Positions 42,640 to 52,378 of a stretch of 64,000 bases of DNA are shown here, piece by piece. Each line of letters opens with the position of its first letter. Within the stretch, counting starts at the first letter, position 1. Made by a program: the position numbers and the translations under genes. The notes below the pieces were generated by a model. The model did not search any database and had not been told where the DNA came from. It was given only the letters and a program-made list of their open reading frames with translations. The stretch comes from Desulfonatronospira thiodismutans ASO3-1 (lineage in GTDB: Bacteria; Desulfobacterota; Desulfovibrionia; Desulfovibrionales; Desulfonatronovibrionaceae), in assembly GCF_000174435.1 (NCBI RefSeq), contig NZ_ACJN02000004.1:281330-345329 (forward strand), given 5' to 3'.

Positions 42640-45600
42640 TGGCCAACAAGCTTGCTTATGGCATTTATGACGCCCTGCTGGATAACCGCCTCCAGAGCAT
42701 ACTGGACCAGTATCCAGAACTGCGAACAGTTCTTGGAAAAATAGATACAGAGGAACAGCCGGCCAGGTATGCGGATCTTGTGGCCAAAGTGGTCAGGCAG
42801 GTTCTGCGTGAAGAAACCGACTCAGACAAGAGAACTCTGATTTGCAACGCTATTCTTGCTCAACTGTATGCTGGCACTGAACAGCAAGTAAACATAAGTC
42901 AACTGGTTTCGGGTAAAAAGCCAGTTCTTTTGGAGATAACCCCTCCTAACTATGCAAAGTCAGGCATTCCCAGGCCTCACACGCCAATATTTGAAAGCAG
43001 TCTTTTTACAGGTTCCCCTCGTGACCCTCAGTTAGTCCACGAACTTTTGGCCGAGATGAAATCCGCAGATTCGGTGGATATTCTGATTTCCTTTATAAAG
43101 TGGTCAGGGCTGCGTTTGCTCATGCCTGCTTTTGAAGATCTGCGGGACCGTAGAGTGCCTGTGCGGCTTATTACTACTTCCTACATGGGTGCATCTGATG
43201 CCCCGGCTGTTGAATGGCTGGCCCGCATGCCCAATGTGCAGGCCCGTGTTTCTTACGATACGCAGCGGACCCGGCTGCATGCCAAGGCTTATTTCTTCAA
43301 GCGAGATTCCGGATTTTCCACGGCCTACATCGGATCAGCCAACATGTCCCACGCAGCCATGACCAGCGGCCTGGAGTGGAATCTGAAAGTTACTGAACAG
43401 GACATGCTGCATATCCTGGAAAAATTTACTGCAGAATTTGAAACCTACTGGAACAGCCGTGAGTTTATTCCCTTTGATCCAGATGATCCCGGGCAGCTGC
43501 GCGAGGCTATCAGCAGGGCAAGAACCTCCAAGGCCCGGGCTCGGGTGTTTTTTGACCTGAGACCGCATCCCTTTCAGGAACGTATCCTGGAAGAACTGGA
43601 GCAGGACAGAAAAGTCAATAATCAACACCAAAATCTGGTCGTAGCTGCTACTGGAACCGGAAAGACTGTAATCGCGGCCTTTGATTTTCAACGCTTTTTT
43701 CAGAGAAAGCAAAAACAGGTCAAGCTCTTGTTTGTGGCCCATCGCCAGGAAATCCTGGAACAGGCCCAGGATACTTTCAGAAATGTACTTAAGGATCACA
43801 ACTTTGGCGACCTTCTTGTTGGTCAGCACCAGGCTGAACAGGTAAAGCATCTTTTCTGCTCGGTGAGTATGATCACCAACAGAAGGCTTGGGGAGCAGGT
43901 GGGCAGAGATTTTTATGACTTTATCATTATTGATGAGGCCCATCACGGCACAGCAGCCAGTTACCGGCCAATATTCGACAACTTTGAGCCTGAGGTTCTC
44001 CTGGGCCTGACCGCAACTCCGGAACGTATGGACGGAGAAAACGTTCTGGCTGACTTCGGCAACCGCATTACTTCAGAAATCCGGCTGCCTGAAGCCCTGG
44101 AAGAAAAGCTGCTTTGTCCTTTTCACTACTTTGGTGTGGCTGATCCCATTTCTCTTAATGAGGACCGTTTCTGGCATCACGGCAGATATAACGTGGCTAA
44201 ACTGGAAAAAATCTATACCGGTGCTCACGTCCAGGCCAGGCAGCGCCTGGATGTAGTCCTTGAGGCTCTGAAACGATACGAACCAGAGCTAGCTCAGATC
44301 AAGGGAGTCGGATTTTGCGTATCCATCAGGCATGCACATTACATGGCTGATATGTTCAGCCAGCACGGCATACCTTCAGCAGCGCTGGTATCCGGAATAG
44401 ACAATAATCAATGCGCCAGCCTACTTGAACAGCTAAGATCTGGAGAGCTTACTTTTCTCTTCACTGTGGATAAGTTGAGCGAAGGAGTGGATGTTCCGGA
44501 CTTAAACGTGGTCCTGTTTCTACGGCCCACAGAGAGCCTGACAGTTTTCATGCAGCAGTTGGGGCGAGGTCTGCGTCATGCACCTGGAAAGGACTGCCTG
44601 ACTGTGCTGGACTTTGTAGGCCAGGCTCACAGAAAATATCGCATTGATACAAAACTAAAGGCCCTTCTTCCCAGGCACCGCTTTTCCATAGACCATGAAG
44701 TGGAAATGGATTTTCCCCATATGCCGCCTGGCTGCAGCATTCAACTGGACCGAGTCTCCCGTAAATATGTCCTGGAAAATATCCGGGAAAACCTGCGCAA
44801 CCTGGCAGTGCAAGTTCCGGAGAGGATGCAGAGTTTTGAAAACGAAACCGGACAGCAGCTGACCTTTGGCAATTTTATCAGCCACCACGATTATGAGCCG
44901 GAGCGTTTACTGGTCAAAGAGACCTGGAGTGGCTGGAAGTCAAAGGCGAATTTGTCAGCAATACCTGGTGATCCTGATCTGAAGCGCTTGAAAAATGCGC
45001 TGATCAGAATCGCCCAGATAAATGGTCCCCGGGAAATAGCCAGGCTGAGAAGAATATTACTGCACTTGCAGGAAAATGATATCACCCAGGCTCTGGCAAC
45101 TGCCGGAGATACAGCCATTTCCACGCACTACAGGATCTGGGCAGACAAGGCTGGCAACCTGGACATGTCCTCGCTGGAAGATTCATTCACTCGGCTGTCC
45201 AGGAATCCTACAATCCTGGCTGACATGGACGAAATCCTGGCCTGGGCGGCTGGTGACTCAAAGATTGAAGGCAGGCAGCCAGGTCTTGTCTTTGAAAGCC
45301 CTTTGGAGCTTCATGCCAGGTATTCCAGCAGGGATATAAATGCTGCGCTTGGCCTGGCGGACCTGCACTCACCAGGTCCCACCGGCACTGGCATTTTGCA
45401 TACAAAAAAAATTAAGACCTATGCCCTGCTGCTCACATTTCAAAAGACCGAGCGCGAATTTTCCCCTACTACCATGTATTCGGACTATCCCATCAGCAGA
45501 CAGCGCATCCATTGGGAGTCCCAATCCACCAACACCCAACAGGGCCAGACCGGCCAGAACCTGATCCATCACCGGGAAAAAGGCTACACTGTCCTATTCT

Positions 45601-45764
45601 TTGTCCGGGAACAGAAGAAAAGCCTTGGCGTGACCATGCCTTTTACTTTTCTGGGTCCGGGGGAGATGATAAGCTACGAAGGAGAACGCCCCATCAAGAT
45701 GGTTTGGGAATTACAGCATCCCATGCCGGTGGAGATGTTTGAGAATAATAGATTGGGCGGATAA
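42639..45764 (+). CDS. PLD-domain DEAH helicase (DUF3427 type)
   Basis: This 1041-residue protein has a phospholipase-D-type nuclease domain (His214-x-Lys216 in RLHAKAYFF and GSAN at 232-235), then an SF2 helicase with Walker A ATGTGKT (337-343), DEAH (432-435), LTATPERMDG, and QQLGRGLRH, and a C-terminal DUF3427-like region. Only one HxK is visible, so the nuclease would act as a dimer. DUF3427 helicases recur in defence islands; a phage-DNA processing role is inference. It is co-translated with the NUDIX gene and paralogous to the protein at 46418. Confidence 0.9.
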   Translation: MANKLAYGIYDALLDNRLQSILDQYPELRTVLGKIDTEEQPARYADLVAKVVRQVLREETDSDKRTLICNAILAQLYAGTEQQVNISQLVSGKKPVLLEITPPNYAKSGIPRPHTPIFESSLFTGSPRDPQLVHELLAEMKSADSVDILISFIKWSGLRLLMPAFEDLRDRRVPVRLITTSYMGASDAPAVEWLARMPNVQARVSYDTQRTRLHAKAYFFKRDSGFSTAYIGSANMSHAAMTSGLEWNLKVTEQDMLHILEKFTAEFETYWNSREFIPFDPDDPGQLREAISRARTSKARARVFFDLRPHPFQERILEELEQDRKVNNQHQNLVVAATGTGKTVIAAFDFQRFFQRKQKQVKLLFVAHRQEILEQAQDTFRNVLKDHNFGDLLVGQHQAEQVKHLFCSVSMITNRRLGEQVGRDFYDFIIIDEAHHGTAASYRPIFDNFEPEVLLGLTATPERMDGENVLADFGNRITSEIRLPEALEEKLLCPFHYFGVADPISLNEDRFWHHGRYNVAKLEKIYTGAHVQARQRLDVVLEALKRYEPELAQIKGVGFCVSIRHAHYMADMFSQHGIPSAALVSGIDNNQCASLLEQLRSGELTFLFTVDKLSEGVDVPDLNVVLFLRPTESLTVFMQQLGRGLRHAPGKDCLTVLDFVGQAHRKYRIDTKLKALLPRHRFSIDHEVEMDFPHMPPGCSIQLDRVSRKYVLENIRENLRNLAVQVPERMQSFENETGQQLTFGNFISHHDYEPERLLVKETWSGWKSKANLSAIPGDPDLKRLKNALIRIAQINGPREIARLRRILLHLQENDITQALATAGDTAISTHYRIWADKAGNLDMSSLEDSFTRLSRNPTILADMDEILAWAAGDSKIEGRQPGLVFESPLELHARYSSRDINAALGLADLHSPGPTGTGILHTKKIKTYALLLTFQKTEREFSPTTMYSDYPISRQRIHWESQSTNTQQGQTGQNLIHHREKGYTVLFFVREQKKSLGVTMPFTFLGPGEMISYEGERPIKMVWELQHPMPVEMFENNRLGG

Positions 45765-45801
45765 AGAAAAATATGCCTCAAGTTTAATTATTGTGTCCGT
45801 T

Positions 45802-46404
45802 ATGTCTTCAAACAATTTTTACCAAAATCAGGCCCAAGACTATTGTGAACAGACCTTTGGGATTGACCCATCGTCTTTTCTGCTACCCTTGACCAGATAT
45901 CTTCAACCAGGGGCAAGCATCCTTGACATTGGATGTGGAACAGGTCGGGACATGCTATGGCTCCATAACAAGGGATTTTACTGTACTGGCTTGGATTGCG
46001 CCCCTGCTCTGGCAGAATTGGCCCGGCAGCATACGGGTCTTCCTGTTATTGAAGCAGATTTTGAGAGTTTTGACTTCAGTGGATTAAAGGAGGATGCCCT
46101 GCTGATGGTTGGAGCCCTGGTACATGTGCCCCATGAAAAGTTCAAGACAGTTTTTAAGCACATGCTCCAGGCCTTGAAAGTCCAGGGTACGATTTTGATC
46201 ACCCTCAAAAAAGGCCAGGGAACAGAGATCAGATCAGATGGCAGAGAGTTTTACCTCTGGCAAAAGGATGATCTATTCCAAACTTTTAGTGACTTCTCCC
46301 TGGTGTGCTTAGAATATTTTGAGCAGGAGTCCAAAATTAGATCCAGCGATATCTGGATGAGTTTTGTGCTGCAAAGAAGAAATCCCCACAGGCAGGAAGA
46401 TTAA
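45802..46404 (+). CDS. Class I SAM-dependent methyltransferase
   Basis: This 200-residue protein has motif I in SILDIGCGTGRDMLWLHNKG, with later ALLMVGALVHVPHEKF and a C-terminal SDIWMSFVLQRR. ATG 45802 is preferred over an in-frame upstream ATG at 45739, since its N-terminus (NNFYQNQAQDY) matches the gutted copy at 39285. The substrate is unknown. It sits between two PLD-helicase genes on the same strand. Its 5' and 3' ends, without the middle, recur as scars between toxin-antitoxin modules. Confidence 0.88.
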   Translation: MSSNNFYQNQAQDYCEQTFGIDPSSFLLPLTRYLQPGASILDIGCGTGRDMLWLHNKGFYCTGLDCAPALAELARQHTGLPVIEADFESFDFSGLKEDALLMVGALVHVPHEKFKTVFKHMLQALKVQGTILITLKKGQGTEIRSDGREFYLWQKDDLFQTFSDFSLVCLEYFEQESKIRSSDIWMSFVLQRRNPHRQED

Positions 46405-46417
46405 GGCAAGAATCTTT

Positions 46418-49354
46418 ATGACGGACCATTCAAACTCTCACCCCATATATTATTATAAGCTTGTAAGGGACAAAATCCCGAGCATCATCCGGGAAAAGGG
46501 ACACCATCCTGCCGTATCAAGTCTTTCAGGCCAGCAATGGACCCAGGCTGCAAGCCAGAAGCTTTTAGAAGAGGCTTATGAACTGTTTACTGCGATTGCT
46601 AATGGAGACAAAGAGTCAGTGCTCAAAGAGTCATCTGATGTCCTCGAAATTACACTGACTATTCTCAAGCAGCAAAACTACAGTTTTGACGATTTGCTCG
46701 CTGAACTGGAAAAAAGGCGGGAGCAAAGAGGCGGCTTTGAGCAGGGCCTTTTTCTGGAAAGCGTTGATGGTCAATTTCTCGGTGCCAGGTTGAAGCAAAG
46801 TCCTGGTTTTGTGTGTACCCATCTGGATACAAATTCTTTATTGGAGCTTTTCCGTGGAGAACTGGAAAGAAGTGACAAGGCCTGGATTGCGTCGGCCTTT
46901 TACTCCCCAGCAATCACCAATATTTTGACCAGTGAGTTTGAACGCTTCATCTGCAAGGGAGGTGAAGCCAGAGTTATCCTGTCCACCATGAACGGATTCA
47001 TCAAGCCTGAATATCTGGTTCACCTGCGTGACTATGTGCCTGAGCTCAAGGTCAAAGTTTTTCATCCCTCGGAAATTCCTTTTGATAAACATCCTCAGCG
47101 TGATTTTCATGTCAAAGCCTACATCTTCAAGCACAGAACAGGCAAAGGCTCGGCAATTATTGGATCTTCAAACTTATCTCAGGGCGGATTTTCCGATAAC
47201 ATTGAATGGAACTATTACACACCCGGCGAGATCAACCTTCCCTTTTATGAAAATCAGACTCCATGGGAAAAGATAGTTCAGGAGTTTGACTCCCTGTGGG
47301 AAAATCAATGTGTACATATTACCGATGATTTTCTGGACGGATACAGGGAGAGGCACAGGGATGTTTTTCAAGAAAGAGAAAAGCCTGATACATATGGATA
47401 CGAGGGGCAAAGCTCGACTCAATGGAGTGTCTTGGCGGACAGCTCTGCTGTATACGGGACAAGCAAACAATCCATAATTGAACCAGAATCGATACAGCCC
47501 AATGTCGCCCAGAGTGAGGCTCTGGAAGGGCTTAAGAAACTTAGAACAAGAAAAGCCCGGTCCGGAGCAGTCATTGCAGCCACCGGTGTAGGCAAGACCT
47601 ACCTGGCTGCATTTGACTTTATTCAAAGCGGCAAAGACAAATGCCTCTTTATTGCCCACCGAGAAGACATCCTTAGAAAAGCCAGGGAAAGCTTTTCCCA
47701 TGTGCTTGGTCCAGAAGGTTTGGAAATCTTCAGTGGCCGGAGCAAGGATGTTTCGTACGGATCAAAGGCTGTTTTTGCCATGATTCAGACCTTGGGACGG
47801 CAGGGCAATATGAAACGTTTTCATCCCAGGGAGTTTGACTACATTGTGATGGATGAATTCCACCATGCAATGGCCAACACCTATCGCAAAGTTCTGGACT
47901 ATTTCCAGCCAGATTTCCTTTTAGGGCTTACAGCCACTCCCGAGCGTATGGATGGACGGGATGTTCTCTGGTTATGCGATTACAACATTGCATATGAAAT
48001 GAGGCTGTTCCAAGCCATAGATAAGGAACTGCTGGCCCCTTTTCAGTACTTCGCTGTCCATGATCCGACAGATTATGCCCAGATCGCCTGGAAAAGAACT
48101 GACTACGATCAAGAAGAACTGACCATGGCCCTGGCCAATGACACCAGGACAGCCCTTATCGCCAACAATCTCAAAAAATTTCTTCCATACCAGGGCAAGA
48201 TAAAGGCCCTGGCATTTTGCAGTTCGGTGGATCATGCTCATTATACAGCAAATCGCTTGACTCAAGAGCATGGTTTTGAGGCTACGGCCCTGGTAGGTGA
48301 TTCTTCCCAGGAACAGAGAGAAAAAGTCATAGCAAGACTTGAGAAAGAAAATGACCCCCTCAAAGTAATATGTTGCGTGGATATCTTCAATGAAGGTGTC
48401 GATATCCCCAGTCTCAGTCATGTGCTGCTTTTGCGACCCACCCAGTCTTTTACAGTCTTCCTCCAGCAAATTGGCCGCGGGCTACGAAAGGTGCAGACCA
48501 AAGATGTGAACAAGCACCTTGTGGTCATAGATTTTGTCGGCAATTATCGAAGTGCCCATGTGGCTCCACTGGCCTTAGCCGGATATACATCAATTGAAGA
48601 ATATATTCGAGACAGCGCAAGAACTCGAGGCAGCAAGTCTGGTATGAGCAACCCTCCTCTGGGCTGTTCTGTTTCTCCTGATCTTGAAGTGCAAAGGATC
48701 TGGGACAGCAAACTGCGTGAAATTGTACCCATGCCGAGGGGAGAGCAACTACGAGATCTCTATGACGAAGTTGTGCAAGACTTGGGGCTAATTTCACCAG
48801 GGCTATGCGAGTTCTATGCTGATCCACAAAGAGCAGATCCACATGCATTTATCAAGCACTTTGGTAGTTGGATAAAAACAAAAAAATATTTTGATGATCT
48901 ATCTAATACTGAAAATAGCTTATTAAGCACCCAGGGTGAATCATTTTTGGAATACCTTGAAAAAGATCTTAACCCCGTCAAGTCTTACAAAATGGTTGTC
49001 TTGAAGACATTACTATCTCTTAAGGGTACATCATGGAAAATTGATGATATTGCATCAGGATTCTTGAATTATTACTTGCAACATCCTGAACACATTTATG
49101 ATTACGATGAATTGGACAAGCAGGATAATCCTCAAAAATTATCACTTCAAACGGTAAAAAGACATATCACAAGAATGCCTCTTTATTATCTCAGTAATAA
49201 CAATAATGACTGGTTCATCCTAGATAAAGAAAAAAATAAATTTATCTTGAAGGTTGATCTGGTTGATTATTGGAATAATCAAAACTATAAAATGCTTGTC
49301 CTGGATAGAGTTAAGTATGCTTTAGCTAGATATTTTTACCGAAAAACAAAGTAA
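46418..49354 (+). CDS. MazG-like/PLD/DEAD helicase fusion (DUF3427-like)
   Basis: This 978-residue protein joins three modules: an all-helical MazG-type nucleotide pyrophosphohydrolase (about 8-105: KLVRDKIPSII, KLLEEAYELFTA, KESSDVLEITL); a PLD-type nuclease (HVK at 231-233, GSSN at 249-252); and an SF2 helicase with Walker A ATGVGKT (388-394), DEFH (479-482), LTATPERMDG and QQIGRGLRK. ATG 46418 is preferred; an earlier start would overlap the methyltransferase gene. Compared with the NUDIX + PLD-helicase pair at 42.2 kb, a different pyrophosphohydrolase is fused in place of a separate gene. The 3' 355 bp are duplicated at 57721. Confidence 0.9.
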   Translation: MTDHSNSHPIYYYKLVRDKIPSIIREKGHHPAVSSLSGQQWTQAASQKLLEEAYELFTAIANGDKESVLKESSDVLEITLTILKQQNYSFDDLLAELEKRREQRGGFEQGLFLESVDGQFLGARLKQSPGFVCTHLDTNSLLELFRGELERSDKAWIASAFYSPAITNILTSEFERFICKGGEARVILSTMNGFIKPEYLVHLRDYVPELKVKVFHPSEIPFDKHPQRDFHVKAYIFKHRTGKGSAIIGSSNLSQGGFSDNIEWNYYTPGEINLPFYENQTPWEKIVQEFDSLWENQCVHITDDFLDGYRERHRDVFQEREKPDTYGYEGQSSTQWSVLADSSAVYGTSKQSIIEPESIQPNVAQSEALEGLKKLRTRKARSGAVIAATGVGKTYLAAFDFIQSGKDKCLFIAHREDILRKARESFSHVLGPEGLEIFSGRSKDVSYGSKAVFAMIQTLGRQGNMKRFHPREFDYIVMDEFHHAMANTYRKVLDYFQPDFLLGLTATPERMDGRDVLWLCDYNIAYEMRLFQAIDKELLAPFQYFAVHDPTDYAQIAWKRTDYDQEELTMALANDTRTALIANNLKKFLPYQGKIKALAFCSSVDHAHYTANRLTQEHGFEATALVGDSSQEQREKVIARLEKENDPLKVICCVDIFNEGVDIPSLSHVLLLRPTQSFTVFLQQIGRGLRKVQTKDVNKHLVVIDFVGNYRSAHVAPLALAGYTSIEEYIRDSARTRGSKSGMSNPPLGCSVSPDLEVQRIWDSKLREIVPMPRGEQLRDLYDEVVQDLGLISPGLCEFYADPQRADPHAFIKHFGSWIKTKKYFDDLSNTENSLLSTQGESFLEYLEKDLNPVKSYKMVVLKTLLSLKGTSWKIDDIASGFLNYYLQHPEHIYDYDELDKQDNPQKLSLQTVKRHITRMPLYYLSNNNNDWFILDKEKNKFILKVDLVDYWNNQNYKMLVLDRVKYALARYFYRKTK

Positions 49355-49554
49355 ATTCGATACAGGGTCGGTCTGGAAATAATCCTTGATTATACACGAA
49401 GCACTATCTTATATTCGTTTTGGTCTTGGCAAGTTTACAAGAAGATATTGATGAGGCTACGGCCCATATCCAGAGTGTATTAAACAGGCTATCGTTCTAA
49501 GCATAAGCGGAAACTACAAATAACAAGCACAGGGGAAGGTTCTTCAGGGGACAC

Positions 49555-49690
49555 GGGTTTAAAAGCATGATTGTTCAGGAAGGGCTGAGCCTGGTTAGTC
49601 TTCTGGCTTATGTGGACCTGAATTTGATCCGGGCCGGTCTTGATATAAACGGCAGGACAGTCAATCTTATCCGGATTTCTTGATTAGAAA
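49555..49690 (+). pseudogene. Y1 transposase fragment
   Basis: GFKSMIVQEGLSLVSLLAYV and DLNLIRAGL match the region after the nucleophile in the transposase at 21950. Both ends are missing. A second copy lies at 58265-58380 within the duplicated block. The stretch 49355-49554 has only a short gene scrap. Confidence 0.75.
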
Positions 49691-49728
49691 TGACCACTGC
49701 GGACTGCCTGGCACTCAAGGAGGATATC

Positions 49729-49797
49729 ATGTTTGTCGAGATCCTGGCCCTGGCAGTAATCATGTTCGTGATCTATATAGCTTTTTTTGAAAAATAA
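49729..49797 (+). CDS. 22-residue membrane peptide, copy 1
   Basis: An open frame with an ideal ribosome site (CAAGGAGGATATC) encodes MFVEILALAVIMFVIYIAFF and EK: one hydrophobic helix with a basic end, like KdpF-type or other one-helix small proteins. The identical peptide is encoded at 58446, and the coding part is conserved while flanks vary slightly. Function unknown. Confidence 0.6.
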   Translation: MFVEILALAVIMFVIYIAFFEK

Positions 49798-49835
49798 TAA
49801 ATAGCAGACGGATATGCCTCAACAAGCCCCTTAAG

Positions 49836-50541
49836 TTTACATTTCGCGTTTGACGCGATGTGTAAACATGAGCCTGGAAGATGGATCAAACTCGACTTTC
49901 TGACTTAACAGTAAATTTTATTAAAAAGTTCATTGATAACAAGGCACTACTGCTGCATGGCCTGTAGTACCCCACTTTGTATTCTGTCGCCTGGGACATT
50001 CAGGATCCCGGCCTGGTTCGGGATAAAGTGCCGGGATAAGGCTGGATTATGGCCTGGCTGGTTAGAGCCAGGTCTCTGAGACCAGCAACATGTTGTTATC
50101 ATTGCATTTCACTTCAGGAAATGGTCAACTTTGAGGCTTGCAGGCATTTTTTGCCTTGGATATTGCCCAAATCTATATGTAACCATCCAGGATGATTAGT
50201 TTTTAAGCTTCAAAGGATCAAAGCTCTCCTTTACATTTCGCGCTTGACGCGATGTGTAAACATGATCCCGGAATACAGGCAATGGATTCAGCAACTGTGA
50301 CCTGTCAGGGATTCCGGCATAATTTTAGCTGGCCTGGATCAAACAGAGCCAGGTCTCTGAGACCAGCAACATGTTGTTATCATTGCATTTCACTTCAGGA
50401 AATGGTCAACTTTGAGGCTTGCAGGCATTTTTTGTCTTGGATACCGCCCGGATCTATGTATAAGCATTCAAAATGATTGATTTTTAAGCTTCAAAGGATC
50501 AAAGCTCTCCTTTACATTTCGCGCTTGACGCGATGTGTAAA
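49836..50541 (+). repeat. 281-bp repeat array with TTTACA hairpins, cluster 1
   Basis: Three hairpins of 31 bp (TTTACATTTCGCG, short loop, CGCGATGTGTAAA; a mismatched stem) lie at 49836-49866, 50230-50260 and 50511-50541. The palindrome GGTCTCTGAGACC is at 50071-50083 and 50352-50364, 281 bp apart. One full unit (50261-50541) and a partial one (50067-50260) are present; 49867-50066 is unrelated. A 74-codon frame inside the unit looks fortuitous. Confidence 0.9.
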
Positions 50542-50614
50542 CATGATCCCGGAATAAAAGATTAAGGTTAATAATTGACACTGCTGTTCTACAGTGGTGT
50601 CATACGCCATGTTT

Positions 50615-51010
50615 ACGGTTCATCCGGCTAAAGCGTACTTCCTCGAAAAGAAAAAGAGTATCTCACGCCCGGGCTGCCTCCGGCCCATAGGGCCTACGCC
50701 CCGGAGGGAAGCAGCCCTAGAGGCGCAGAGATCGCAGAGGAGGAAAAGGCAGGAGGAAGAGGCTTAATATTCATATCCCCCGAGTTGGGGGATATGAATA
50801 GGAGCTCCCCGCCGGGGGCGGAGAACCTTTTTCATTGCCCCGGCTCAGGGCAATGAAAAAATGACTTCTCTCTTCTCTGGGGGCTCTGCGGCTCTAGCGA
50901 GTCTTCGAGCGGGTGTGAGACAATAATTTCTTATGCCTTGCCTTAAGTAGGCAGTCAGCATTGCGTTGAGCCTTTTTCCAGCTACGTACGCTTGAACCGG
51001 ATGAACCATA
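50615..51010. mobile_element. Nested palindromic element B (about 395 bp)
   Basis: GGTTCATCCGGCTAAAGCGT near 50617 is inverted at about 50988-51008. Inside are, in order, TCTCACGCCCG against CGGGTGTGAGA, a GGGCTGC/GCAGCCC hairpin, an arm of GCAGAG-type units against CTCTGCG, and perfect hairpins ATTCATATCCCC (50769-50799) and TTTTTCATTGCCC (50829-50861). The plan mirrors the TTAGA-targeted elements but the ends differ. No gene from 50542 to 51149 apart from this. Confidence 0.7.
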
Positions 51011-51149
51011 TTTACTTGAAACAGACTGGAATAACAGGACGTCCTTTTTACGGCCGGTATGAAGAGGATCAAGTTTGGTTCATATTACATGGGCAAAGTG
51101 GACACCGTTCCACGGGAAAAAGAACAGCACAAAATTTAAGGAGCAGTTC

Positions 51150-51350
51150 ATGAACAATACTTTTGCATGCATAGACTGTGAACATTGCCTGCCTGACAGT
51201 GACGGCCCGACCTCTATGCGTTTCCGCGAAAAGTTTTGTCGTGTTTCATATTCCCGTCTCTGTCTGTGCCGAATACCCGGTTTCAGCGGCGCAGGTTTAT
51301 ATAAACGTACGTTGGAGCATCTAATTTGGCGGATTATTTACTTGCCATAG
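51150..51350 (+). CDS. Possible small Cys-rich protein
   Basis: A 66-codon frame with ribosome site AAGGAGCAGTTC encodes NNTFACIDCEHCLPDSDG and a basic second half with RLCLCRIPGF. CxxCxxC could bind zinc. The tail is hydrophobic (HLIWRIIYLP). No family recognised; may be a decayed gene. Confidence 0.35.
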   Translation: MNNTFACIDCEHCLPDSDGPTSMRFREKFCRVSYSRLCLCRIPGFSGAGLYKRTLEHLIWRIIYLP

Positions 51351-51379
51351 GCCTCAGATCCTTCTCTTGAAGCCTACGC

Positions 51380-51709
51380 TCACATCTGATTTTGCAATAA
51401 ATCTCCCCTTTTCACATACTGCCCACCCTTGATTTCAATCTTCCCCTGGGCCAGGAGCTTCCGGACAGATGGCCTCATTTTCCTGCTGGGGGCATTCAGC
51501 TGCAGGCGCAGGAGCTTGTTGTAAGTAGTCAGAGTTGCCTGGGCTTTCTGTTTTTGATGAGGATGGAGAGACCACAGGCCTTTAACAACAATGCTGCCCC
51601 GGGAATCAAGAGATAAATCCAGGCGCAGTTCGTATTCCAGGTACTGAAGCGGGTCAAAGTGAGTACGCATTTGGTTATGGGGTAACCTGTTGAATAAGTT
51701 CAGGCCCAT
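51380..51709 (-). CDS. Hypothetical protein downstream of the SRAP gene
   Basis: This 109-residue protein is unrecognised. It overlaps the end of the SRAP gene by 35 bp; AGGAAC lies just before ATG 51709, so that start is chosen, though MRTHFDPLQ at 51670 is possible. It has a beta-rich first half (YELRLDLSLDSRGSIVVKG) and a basic second half (RKMRPSVRKLLAQGKIEI), which might bind nucleic acid. Co-transcribed with the SRAP gene. Confidence 0.55.
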   Translation of the reverse strand: MGLNLFNRLPHNQMRTHFDPLQYLEYELRLDLSLDSRGSIVVKGLWSLHPHQKQKAQATLTTYNKLLRLQLNAPSRKMRPSVRKLLAQGKIEIKGGQYVKRGDLLQNQM

Positions 51710-52340
51710 TGTTCCTGGGGTTGTTAACCTTGGGGCTTACCGGCCAGACGGTGATCAAGCTATGGTCAAGCTGGTAGATTTTGAGCTGATCCCTGGTCTG
51801 GACCATGGGGTCCAGCCAGTTCTTATACCCTGATCTGTCTATTGTCACCGGCATCCGGTCGTGAATTTCTTTGACTGCTCCCTGAGCCTCAGTGGTGACT
51901 ATGGCGCATGAGTCTATAACCTCACCTGATGACTTATCCTCCCAGGTTTCCCAGATTCCGGCCATGGCGAATATGTTGGTGCCGGAAACTGAAATAAAGT
52001 AGGGTTGCTTGCCTGAATCTGTCTTCTTCCATTCATAAAATCCTGAGGCGGGAATCAGACATCTCCTGTACCTTATGGCTGACCTGAACGATGACTTGTC
52101 CCACACAGTCTCGACCCGGGCATTGATCATTTTGTACTGGGTCTGCTTTGCCTTGGACCAGTGCGGAATCAGGCCCCACTTTAAAAACATGGGGACAAGG
52201 GAGTTTTCATAATAAGCAATGCCCAGGATGCCGGTGCCCGGAGCTATGTTGTAGTTCGGGACCAACTCGGAAGCATCATCCAGTCCGAAATGATCCTGGA
52301 TGATGTCTGAGGGTTCATATAAGGCGAAGCGTCCACACAT
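51675..52340 (-). CDS. SRAP domain protein (YedK/HMCES family)
   Basis: This protein protects abasic sites in single-stranded DNA by forming a thiazolidine link through Cys2. The start is set at 52340 so that the product begins MCGRFALYEP with Cys2 exposed; two further upstream codons could be read but would bury it. Conserved PNYNIAPG, LKWGLIPHWSK, NARVETV, CLIPASGFYEWKK and HDRMPVTI (catalytic His) are all present, and the length is normal. It often belongs to the SOS response; no LexA box was identified. The gene downstream overlaps its end. Confidence 0.93.
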   Translation of the reverse strand: MCGRFALYEPSDIIQDHFGLDDASELVPNYNIAPGTGILGIAYYENSLVPMFLKWGLIPHWSKAKQTQYKMINARVETVWDKSSFRSAIRYRRCLIPASGFYEWKKTDSGKQPYFISVSGTNIFAMAGIWETWEDKSSGEVIDSCAIVTTEAQGAVKEIHDRMPVTIDRSGYKNWLDPMVQTRDQLKIYQLDHSLITVWPVSPKVNNPRNNGPELIQQVTP

Positions 52341-52378
52341 AGACAATAATATCTGATAATCAAGTCAATGTCTTTCTA

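Noticed and set aside
50252..50476. 74-codon frame repeated at 57320
   Set aside because: It is duplicated only because it lies in the 281-bp repeat; it starts inside the hairpin and has no ribosome site.
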